Below, piece by piece: positions 38,038-47,300 of a stretch of 64,000 bases of DNA. The DNA is taken from positions 186,001 through 250,000 of the forward strand of contig JARGSG010000011.1 in the NCBI GenBank assembly GCA_030374805.1, read 5' to 3'. The notes under the pieces are model-generated. The model worked only from the letters and a program-made list of their open reading frames with translations, ran no database searches and had not been told where the DNA came from. This DNA comes from Gracilaria gracilis. Taxonomy: Eukaryota > Rhodophyta > Florideophyceae > Gracilariales > Gracilariaceae. The position numbers and the translations under genes were made by a program. The stretch's first letter is position 1, and each line of letters starts with the position of its first letter.

Positions 38038-41000
38038 CTAATCTGAGAAATCGAATTTGTTATCCACACCGCTATACTCATCAGAACTGGAAAAGTGAAT
38101 GCCAGTTGACTTCTTACCATGTTCTTTGGGTGCCCCTGATATCTGTACGGACTTTGCTCTTCGTTTCTGAAGCTTCAGTTTCCTTTGTTCTTTGAGAAAA
38201 GTGTTTCCATCGTCACTAGATATTCCAGAGCTGAAACACACTTCACCGTGCTTCTCGGTGTCCTCCATATTATCTTCGACATCCACAACTCTCTTCAGTT
38301 TTCTATGAGAACCTTTTGCTTCCTTTCGACTCCTTTGCAGCCTGACCATCAGTGCTTCATCGTCACTAGACAAACTAGCTGCTAAACTACTTGTACTGCC
38401 TGTACTGTTCTGATGCGTGTTCTTTTCATCCACTTTTGACTTCCTTCTCTTTCTCTGCTTAGAGGGCCCATCATGCCTTCCATTTCGCCGCTTACGAGTA
38501 TGTTGCTGGTTGTCGTCAGAACGGAGTGAACCAGGCTCACGAGATACCTTCGACAAAGTCTTGGAGACACCTTCTTTGTCGTTTGATAGTTCATTTTGGT
38601 TTGTCTCTACGACAACAGAACCATCTGGTTGTTTCCTAACCTCCGAAGACTCGTGCTCAACGTGCAATGCGATTCCCACAGCCCCATCCTCAGAGTCTGT
38701 GATTCCGAATTTCAGGTTGTCAAAGTCATCGACGTCTTCATCCTCAGCGAAATTGGATCTTTCCGCCTGCTGCTGGCGTGGACGTGCTGCAGGTATGCCG
38801 CTCTTCCTTCTAGAACTTCTTCGTGTCGAGCGGCCATTCTTGACTTCGTTATTTTTTCGTTGTCCCTTTGCTTCCGCTGATGAATCCGATCCATGCCTTC
38901 GGCTGGGCTTCAATACTTTCGACAGTGAGCCCTGACCATCCTCGTCCAAGTCGTCATCGTCGGAGTCCATGATTCCTATCTTTAGATTGTCCAGGTCATC
39001 TACGTCCTCATCTGATTCGAACTTGGGCCTTTCCAGTCTTTGCCTACGCAGAGCGGCGCTACTTCTGCGAGATTTCGAGCCCCTTTTCCTTCTCGATCTT
39101 ATAGCACTACCGTTAGTGTTAGTATAGGTGTCTCGAATGGGCGGCGCTATGCCAAGGTGCGATACATCCGAGTCGTTTCCGGAGTCATTGTCCTCGTTCT
39201 TTCGTGCTTCTCGCACCGTCTTCTGACGTATATACGAAGTGTACATCTGACAGCTACCTTTGTCCATCCCAAACACGATGTCAAAAGTTAGACCGGGATT
39301 TATGGACAGCCATTCGAAGAACGTCTTTGTCATATCCCGAGCAAGCGTTCCAAGACTCTCCAGCACGGAGAACTGTTTCACATTACAATGTTGTGGGGCG
39401 TTCAACATAATTTCCATGAAATGCATGTTCCCCAGAGTGAAGAACTGACCACACAGCGATCCACGTTCACGAAGCTCTGCTACTTTCCATATTGATGCCA
39501 GCAGGTGTGCGCTCTTCGCAACCACAACTGGCGATAAGAGTACCTTGGCACCGTCAGGAATTGGGTACGACTCTCCGGTCAGCGCCACTGAGCTGCACAT
39601 CATAGCTCTGATAGGAAGCATGAACGTTTGAATGGCTCTGATATGTGCAAAGCGTCGTATGATTCCCATGCTCTCCATTTCCCGCACTTCCAGCTCTTCA
39701 TCACTTTCCCCGCTCTCATCTCCGCCATTCCCTTCGACTGCAACGCCATTTCCGGCCTCCGTCCCGCCTCTCTGCCCAACTGAGATTCCTTCATGAATCG
39801 CCTCGTTAATCGTCGTCACAAACTTCGCCTGCAACGTCTTTCCCTCATTCTCAACGTCAGCCATGAGCATGCGTTTTGCTTTCTCCGTCTTCTCCTTGGA
39901 CTTGGCCTTTGCTTCTGCCTGCGCGTCAGCACGAAGCATTTCCTGGATCTTGGATTGTTTGTTGGGCGGTGTCCTACACTGGTTGCCTTGTGCCCCTTCC
40001 CCTGTTTCATCATCAGCGTCCTCCTCCAGCATCTGATGGAGGTCAGTCTTCCCCCCCTCACCAGCATTCCCCTCCTGCGCTTGACTGCTCCCACCTTGCG
40101 TCTCAACACCTCCTCCTTCTCGCGATGCACCCGAGTCGGGTTTCGTCACCGGAGCTTCCCCAAAATCATGCGATTCGGGACCTCCATCACATTCCGGCGT
40201 CTCCGAAGTACTGGTCGCTAGGTTCTGTTGTTGGTCGTGGCACGCAACCTTGTCCGCGGCGCTCTCCTCCTGTGGCTTCTCAATATTCTCAGCATCAGCT
40301 TCCGAATTCTCCAGAGTCTCCCTCGGAAGCTCCATCGCCCCTACCTTATCTACATCATCGGCTGCTGTTTCTTGCTCCTCATCAGAATTGTCAATGACTC
40401 GCTTCACTTTCCTGGTCTTCTGACCAGAGTTGGATACTGGTTTCCCTTCTTGATCAACAGTCGCTGTCCCTTCCTTCTCACGTTCTTCTTCGCGTTGCAG
40501 CTGCTCCTCTTCATCTTCCTTCTCTACCCCTAATACTGGTTCCTTAGATGGCGCTTTCTTCTTACGAGATCGCTTTTTTTTGTTCACCTGCAGCCTGTGC
40601 AGTTCTTCCTCGTCCATCAAGATACTTGTAAACGCATACCCAAGTTCCACTATATTAGTCAGGTGTCTAAACGAGAACAGCTTGGAGTTGAAATCCTTGG
40701 CCAAGTTCGCGGGAGCGTTGAGGAAGACTTCCTCACGGAATAAGTCTTCTAAAGTATTCAGCGCCAACTCTCTGGGTGTCAGCGTGTTCGCCTCCGCTGT
40801 TTGCTCAAGGATCTCCTCCTCCTTCAGTTCAACGTGTGCAGACATCCCCTGCAACATCTTCATCATTTCCAGTACCGCAAAGGTGGCTACCTCAATGGAT
40901 GATATGTTCACTTCATCCTTTCCAGTGCTTCTTAATGCTTCGAATGCTTCCACCAAAACCCGGAATGCCAGCTGAAATGTTTCAACCTCTATCGCTGCAT

Positions 41001-42642
41001 CCACCGTCTTCCAGTCCTTTTTCAGAATCTTGAAGTCAGCCGACAACACACCTTTCATGTAGTTTTGGTGTATGTCGGCGTTCAGCGCACGTGGTTCCTC
41101 CAATTTCTCCTTCCTGATTTTCCCGTACCGCTCCCTTTGAAAGCCCACGACGCACCCAATAACAGATAAGAATGACCTCTGTGCTGTGGTCAAAGCTTCT
41201 GGGTTTTCCCGTTTCGTCCGTTCCCTGGTCTCAGCGATGCGACCTCGGATCTCCCTCACAAAGTTTGAGAAACTCGTGTCGATAAATTCAGATGCGATCC
41301 ACACCATAGCCTGCAATCCAGAGTCTTGCAAGTCCTTCCGCATTTGTTCCACCGCTCTTCCAGCCGTGCTTAACTGTCTCGGGCTCCGTTTCTTGGCAGC
41401 CGACAAGCATAGAACTTGCGAATTCACCAGAACAGCTTCCTGAAAAGGACGCTTCGGGTTGAAGGAGATTTTTGCCTGCACTAGCGCCTTCGATGATATA
41501 ATGCGCTTCGCACTGGTTTTCATCGGCACGGCTACGGTAGTCGGACGAGCATCGGGATCCGATGCTTTGTGAAAGGAGAATCCTCCTGAGTGGCGGTTTG
41601 TCCAACGAGCACCGGCAGAAATTGCTCGCGAGCCTCCAATTGTCGATCTTTCCTTCAAAAGCGCAGCACGAAGCTTGGACGCTCGCGTTTTGGATATGGT
41701 TCTCGTCGGAGGTGCTCTTTTCTCTCTGCTAGATTGTTTTTCCTGAGCACCAGGTAGAGCGGAATCGGATTGGCGCAAGTACGGATGACTGCGGAGTGTG
41801 TGGAACATAGTTCTTGGAGAGGAATGTCGAAAGGTGAACGCATAGATATCAGCAGTTAGGAAGACAGTATTGGTCGTATGCAGTCGCATTTCGTCTGGAC
41901 TGGAGCCGGCGAACAAGACTGAAAGTGTGGCATACAAATCGGCCTTGTATAAGGCAGATACGAGTGCAAGATGTGTGCCAGCATCAGTGGTGAGCAGAGG
42001 GTCACCTTGCTTAGTTCTTGGCGGCAACAGGATGTTTCGGAAGAAAGTGAGGATGTTGTCAATACGGGCGTCCTCAAGCCGGCAAGACTCTGCCGGAGCA
42101 AGTTCTTCAATTTTGCCTGCCTTTCTTTCCAAGTAATACTGAAGCAGAGATACTATCGCATCCAGCACCTCAGCGTTGTAGCCTAGAAATGAACAAAGTT
42201 GTTTATTATACACATCCAATGCGCAGCCACGCTGAAGAAACTGGTTGGCGTCCGGAACCGGGGTGGTGAGGACACAAAGAGTCCGCAAAGCCTGGTAGGT
42301 GGGAACACTCCATCGCGTCTGATTCTGGCTGGAAGAAGGATGAGAATGCAAAGCAACGATAACAGGGCGCAACAATGTTTGAACGATGCGCGATGAGAAC
42401 ACGCATTGACGCGCGGGAAGAGCGTTGAGAGGGTCCTCTACATTGAGCATGTAGTAAAGGTCCTTGAGGGCGCCGACGGACTTGGCATCGATAGCGGAAA
42501 GGGGGTTGACATGCGGGAGCGACAGATGCTGAACGGTGGTGCGCAGTTCCTCCAAGATTTGAGACATAATGCCCTGTTGGCGCGTAGAGAGTGTGGCCGT
42601 GTCGGGGAGAGCTGCAGTGGCATCGTCGATGACGGCAGCCAT
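38038..42642 (-). CDS. Timeless/Tof1/Swi1-like replication fork protection protein
   Basis: 1534 residues in one exon. The N-terminal third follows the Timeless pattern of helical repeats, including RIDNILTFFRNILLPP (195-208), the counterpart of the conserved RNiL segment. A later conserved block is HLTNIVELGYAFTSILMDEE followed by a KKKRSRKKK basic patch. FFEWLSINPGLTFDIVFGMD lies in the C-terminal helical part. Between and after them are long acidic and basic low-complexity stretches typical of the family's tail. Timeless with Tipin travels with the replisome and stabilises stalled forks; the family call is from these motifs and length. Two identical E2F-like sites lie upstream, fitting S-phase expression. 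An internal part has been copied to 33.2-33.9 kb. Confidence 0.75.
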   Translation of the reverse strand: MAAVIDDATAALPDTATLSTRQQGIMSQILEELRTTVQHLSLPHVNPLSAIDAKSVGALKDLYYMLNVEDPLNALPARQCVFSSRIVQTLLRPVIVALHSHPSSSQNQTRWSVPTYQALRTLCVLTTPVPDANQFLQRGCALDVYNKQLCSFLGYNAEVLDAIVSLLQYYLERKAGKIEELAPAESCRLEDARIDNILTFFRNILLPPRTKQGDPLLTTDAGTHLALVSALYKADLYATLSVLFAGSSPDEMRLHTTNTVFLTADIYAFTFRHSSPRTMFHTLRSHPYLRQSDSALPGAQEKQSSREKRAPPTRTISKTRASKLRAALLKERSTIGGSRAISAGARWTNRHSGGFSFHKASDPDARPTTVAVPMKTSAKRIISSKALVQAKISFNPKRPFQEAVLVNSQVLCLSAAKKRSPRQLSTAGRAVEQMRKDLQDSGLQAMVWIASEFIDTSFSNFVREIRGRIAETRERTKRENPEALTTAQRSFLSVIGCVVGFQRERYGKIRKEKLEEPRALNADIHQNYMKGVLSADFKILKKDWKTVDAAIEVETFQLAFRVLVEAFEALRSTGKDEVNISSIEVATFAVLEMMKMLQGMSAHVELKEEEILEQTAEANTLTPRELALNTLEDLFREEVFLNAPANLAKDFNSKLFSFRHLTNIVELGYAFTSILMDEEELHRLQVNKKKRSRKKKAPSKEPVLGVEKEDEEEQLQREEEREKEGTATVDQEGKPVSNSGQKTRKVKRVIDNSDEEQETAADDVDKVGAMELPRETLENSEADAENIEKPQEESAADKVACHDQQQNLATSTSETPECDGGPESHDFGEAPVTKPDSGASREGGGVETQGGSSQAQEGNAGEGGKTDLHQMLEEDADDETGEGAQGNQCRTPPNKQSKIQEMLRADAQAEAKAKSKEKTEKAKRMLMADVENEGKTLQAKFVTTINEAIHEGISVGQRGGTEAGNGVAVEGNGGDESGESDEELEVREMESMGIIRRFAHIRAIQTFMLPIRAMMCSSVALTGESYPIPDGAKVLLSPVVVAKSAHLLASIWKVAELRERGSLCGQFFTLGNMHFMEIMLNAPQHCNVKQFSVLESLGTLARDMTKTFFEWLSINPGLTFDIVFGMDKGSCQMYTSYIRQKTVREARKNEDNDSGNDSDVSHLGIAPPIRDTYTNTNGSAIRSRRKRGSKSRRSSAALRRQRLERPKFESDEDVDDLDNLKIGIMDSDDDDLDEDGQGSLSKVLKPSRRHGSDSSAEAKGQRKNNEVKNGRSTRRSSRRKSGIPAARPRQQQAERSNFAEDEDVDDFDNLKFGITDSEDGAVGIALHVEHESSEVRKQPDGSVVVETNQNELSNDKEGVSKTLSKVSREPGSLRSDDNQQHTRKRRNGRHDGPSKQRKRRKSKVDEKNTHQNSTGSTSSLAASLSSDDEALMVRLQRSRKEAKGSHRKLKRVVDVEDNMEDTEKHGEVCFSSGISSDDGNTFLKEQRKLKLQKRRAKSVQISGAPKEHGKKSTGIHFSSSDEYSGVDNKFDFSD

Positions 42643-42798
42643 TGTGGCAGGGTGCGTTGGGAGGCAAGACGCAGTCGCTGGGGGCAGAGAGGAAGTTCTG
42701 TGCTAGATATGAACGAAGCAAAGAGCAAGCGGGCTGAAACGTGCGCCTTCGACTGGGTGAACTGGCACTGGCGTTGCCGAACGCCCTTCCGGTTTGCA

Positions 42799-42811
42799 TT
42801 TCGCGCCAAAA
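42799..42811. promoter_or_regulatory. E2F/DP-like site 1 upstream of Timeless
   Basis: TTTCGCGCCAAAA, 157 bases before the Timeless start codon. Identical to 42879-42891 and, inverted, to 32933-32945. Confidence 0.6.
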
Positions 42812-42878
42812 GCGCTGGCCTCGATGGCCTCGGTGCTTGAGCTCTGCATTACAGTTACACTGTCAACAATTGCACCCC

Positions 42879-42891
42879 TTTCGCGCCAAAA
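42879..42891. promoter_or_regulatory. E2F/DP-like site 2 upstream of Timeless
   Basis: TTTCGCGCCAAAA, 80 bases beyond site 1 and in the same orientation. The neighbouring plus-strand frame at 43047 could share this control region. Confidence 0.6.
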
Positions 42892-43046
42892 CGTCCACCT
42901 TCCGCAGAGGAGCAATCGCTTGTCTCAACTTCGCCTCCAATGGCTCCACCGGCAGTCGCGGATCGACTTAGACTTTTCTCTTACCCTTGTTAACTGATAC
43001 TATCAGGTTTGTTATTTCGTTCGTTCGAGGACCCATGGTCTGAATC

Positions 43047-44338
43047 ATGCAGTGCCAAGTCGCGAGAAGCTGTGAGGGTTCCAGCGCGGTGAAGACTAAT
43101 GCTGTCAAATATCTCAACTTCGTGTCTCACACGTCGCCGACTTCGCTTTCCTCGTCTTGGTCCCTTGCACCCGGATATTTTTCCCCCCACATCAGCGCAA
43201 CACGAAGAATTAATGCTCCAAACACTATAAGAAGAGCAATTGTTTCGGCCAGAGTTCGAAGAATACATCCCACATTACTTCCATCTCTGCTTCCAGTAAT
43301 TCCAACAGTGGGACAGTTTCGGCGCGATTTTGGTCCACTATCGACTTCTTTGGACAGATTCCTTGTATCTCTCTTAGTTCTTGGCCTTCTGCATCTCTTA
43401 CCTACGTCACGCATACTCATTCTTGCTAGGGTGTTGGCTTTGTTATGGCCAATTCTTCACCCGCTTCTGATCGGAAGCCGTAGGAATGCTCAACTTCGCT
43501 TCAGCGCCGATCAGTCTCCGCCTCTCATTGTAGCAGGAAAGCTTCAGGTGCGTACAACTGGTCGAGGAACTGTTGTTCGCGTTTCAGATGGCTCAGATTT
43601 ATCCATACACCCGAAGCCTTTGTTGACTGCACCCAGCGCCACTCATTATCACGGTAAACATGCGTGTGCTCTTGTTGTGGGTGGAAGAATCATTGATGTC
43701 GTAGTAGGGAATACATACTTATCGCAATATCCTTGCATACGGCGCCGAATATTAAATGAGGTTTGCACAGCTATTTACGCTGAAGCATGAGTATAAACGC
43801 ACTTTTCTTTTTGGCGTTCCCCCTATTTTGTTTCCTGTCGGAAATGCAGCCAGTTCTCTAAGATCCATTCTAGGAACAGAAAATCATCTTGCGGGTTTCT
43901 TGGGTGGGGAGAGGCATAGAAAGCGGAAACTTAAGAATGTCCATTTGAGTTGCCTGAATCATAATGGCTACGAGCGATACCATTTCAACATTCGTCCCCT
44001 CACAGAAAGCAGCCTTCGACAGGAAATTCATGCTACTTCGAGGCCGCCGAACAGATATTCTGATTGATACCTGTACCGAGTACAGCGTAATCCGAACCTG
44101 CCCTTGGGTTGTAACTTCCTTTCAGAATGATCTATACATCGGGGGCAATTTGAGAGCTTCCATTACAGAGTATGATAGAATTCAACACACTTCGATAAAT
44201 GAGAAGTCAGTTTACCAGTTATTTACTTGGTTACCTTCGCCAGAGCAAAGGCTCTTGTTAGTCCTCTACATAGTGAGAAAGCTTTATATTCCAATTACAA
44301 TGGTTGAAGTGCACACCGTACGAAACCTAAAAGGCTAA
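43047..44338 (+). pseudogene. Chain of open frames, possible broken membrane-protein gene
   Basis: The first frame (43047-43790, 247 codons) has two adjacent hydrophobic helices (RFLVSLLVLGLLHLL and ILILARVLALLWPILHPLLIG), then a beta-rich stretch (GKLQVRTTGRGTVVRVSDGS ... ALVVGGRIIDVVVGN). Protein-like sequence continues in a second frame (43756-44067) and a third (43964-44338), each overlapping the previous one. The last stop is only 23 bases from the stop of the convergent MED16-like gene, the compact spacing expected of a real gene end. It may be one gene broken by two indels, or one with introns I cannot place. The family is not recognised. Confidence 0.35.
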
Positions 44339-44361
44339 GAAGTTGATGATGAGTAACAAAT

Positions 44362-47300
44362 TCATTGTTTTGGTGCAATTGGGATGACGTTGTCCATCAT
44401 CATCATGATGTCATTATTGATGCTCGGTTTGAATACTCCCATTAGAGCGGTTTGATCTACACCCATTCTCATTCCGAATAGCAGCAACGAACCAGGAGTT
44501 CCCTCTTGCTCAGTGCATGGAATCTGAAACGTGAAGCTATCATTAAGCATCACTTTTACAAGATCATTGGTCACTCTGACGTTTTGGACACTTGGATCGA
44601 TTGGTACAAAACGAACGTACCACTGGGCCCCTTGCAGTTCCCTCAGGTCCAGCTTTCGCATTTTCCCATGATCACAGTCCAAACGTTCTGGCCAACTACG
44701 GGTATCTTGAATGACTGGCTGTCCTCTCATCGTTCCTGATATGGCAACACAATTCACCTTATGTGTTGAAGAATTGCCCCACACGCACAAAGTTCCAATC
44801 CACAAACGTCTGCCATTCGTCGCCGCAGAAGTGAGCGGAGGAGCAGCGCCAATCGGAGACGGGATCGATCCAGCTTGGGGTCCGACTGTATTGGTAGAGA
44901 GAACTTGATCATTCCCATCAATAACGTTCATTCCTACCCCATTGTCGGCAAGACCACCGACTCCCATTGCACCGCTTTGGAGCTTAGGGGCGGGAATGCC
45001 ACCCATACCTACAGCATTCGGGCCCATAACATTACCTGGGAGATTGCTGTTGGGTGCCCCGGCAGCAACGCGGTTGCCGTTGTCCAGAACATTTCCAGTG
45101 GTTGCGTCGTTGTCATGTGCACGTGGCCTGGGTCCCGTCACTCTCGTTGATGTCTGTGATTCTGCGGCGCTGGTTCGAGGGGCCCCGAGAGTCAGACCTG
45201 GCTGTATCGAGCCCAAAGATGCAGCCGTGTTAATCATATTTCGTGTGTTAAGCATAGAACTATCGATCTGTGAACCCGGTGTAGCTGGAGTACCTCCGAT
45301 TACACGGTTAATGGCAGGATTGGTCGGGTTTCCACTAGGATCAGCATTCAGGACCGTATTCGGTCCAAGAGCGCCATTCGCTGGCACACCCTGAGCCATG
45401 GACATTCCAGCCCTTAGCTGCGCGGCGTCACCGTAAAACTGCTCTCTATCGATTCTCCTTTGCATGGCATCTATAGCTTGATCCCGTTTCTCAGGGGATA
45501 AGCTATGTAGTTGCGCAGCTGACATAATGTTGAGACCCATAGGAGTGAGTGATGATGCTGGGCCAGCCTGAGTTGGGTACATTGCATTGGTTCCTGGTAT
45601 GTGCATGTTTGGAACTCCTTGGGGGTTCAAGTTCATAAGGGATCCGTCGATGCCTGGCGTTCCAAACACACCCGAACCCATCGCGGTATGCAGTCCTTGG
45701 GCTGTGTGACTGGTACCAGGAATCACACCAGGATTTCCAACCGCTCCCATCATAGGTCTATTGTCTCTATCGAGAGAGAGAGCCATCGACGATACTACGC
45801 CGGGGCCTCCCATGCCTTGAACAAAATTCAGGTGGGACATGTGATCTCCATTATTACCCATACCAATACCTGCCAAAACGTGTGGGTTCAGACCCATTGA
45901 CAAGCCAGGTTTGGATTGCATCAAAGGGATTTGGCGAGAATGCAACGGATTACTGGGATTTGCGGCTGCGGCTGCTGCGGCTGCCTCAGCGGCAGCAGCA
46001 GCTACAGCACTGGGCGTTCGTATCTGTTGTGGCTTCGACGGAGTTGCACCGCGCGGAGTTCTCGGAACATGAGAAGCTGAACTGACTTGGTGCAATGCTG
46101 TCGGCACACCTTGGCGGCCAGCTGAAGTACCAATTACAGACCGACTATTCGAAGCCCCTGTCCTTGCCGGTGAGTGTTTTGTCTTAGATCGAGGTCGCTT
46201 TCTCTTTGCACTTGTATCCTGCACTCCACTCGTTGTGTTTGTCGCATTTGTCCTACTTGACCGATTGTCAGCACTGACGGCATCAGCTGGGGTACTCTGA
46301 CGAACGATGTTACCGGAAAGCGCCGCTGATACAGACGGTGCTACACTTCCAGGTTGGGCAGAAGGCATCTCAGCATACGGGTTTGCGTTTGCGGTTCGAG
46401 AATCTGCACGCTTCTTACTCTTCCCAGACCGACCTAAACCACCTGGTCGTTTCCTACCCTGTGATGTAGTGCTCGCCACGTCGGTTGTCGAAGAAACAGT
46501 CGTCATTTGTGGGGAAGCTTGTATTCGACCCGCAGGGGCCATTGTCATTCCATTTTGGTATTGATGTTGCATCATGTTTCTAGGCGTCGCGTTTGTGGGA
46601 ACCCCCGCCGCTAATGCATTCGGAATTAGGGGTCTTCCTCCAGAAAGAGCTCCTGCAGACATACCTGGAACAATTCTTGGCGCCATTCCCGATGGTAGCT
46701 GCGGATTCCCACGGAACATACCTTGAGGGATGCGTCCTGTTTGAGCGATGATGGCAGCTGCTTCACTTTGGGTCACCTGTAGCTGTGGATTTCGTAAAAG
46801 ATTGGGGGTCTGATAGGGAGAGGGAGCATGTGAGGGAGGATGTAGAGTTTGGGGTTTCGGGGTCGACTGTACAGGGAGTATATTAGGCGCAACTGTTTCC
46901 TCGGTCTTGGTGACGCGAGAGAGAGTGGGATGGTGGTCTGGCCTTTCCGAAGCGGGCGCTACCGAGGGAACCAGTAGTTCATACCGATCCAAATCAATCG
47001 ACGGAACTCGAGCCCATCGGCCGCCGAAAGGAGACTGATTAGCCCAGTTTGCCACCCAAGGTGAGGCGGTATTGACTGAGGGATGTCCAGGGGCTCTTTG
47101 TTGCGCTATTTCTACGGCAAGCAAACCGCTTGCAACACACCGGCGTAACGGAGCCCATGGTGGTAACGGCCGTCCTGTGACAAGATCATAAGGGCACCAA
47201 TCTGTCCTTTGAGAGCCATTCTTCTGATTCTGCTTCTTATCGCCTGCTAATACCTTCACATGGTTTCTAGCACTCGTGGCGATAAACCCGGCGCCAGTCG

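Noticed and set aside
43127-43420. 97-codon minus-strand frame with a hydrophobic segment
   Set aside because: It is the antisense of the membrane segment of the plus-strand chain at 43047; hydrophobic codons often give hydrophobic antisense.
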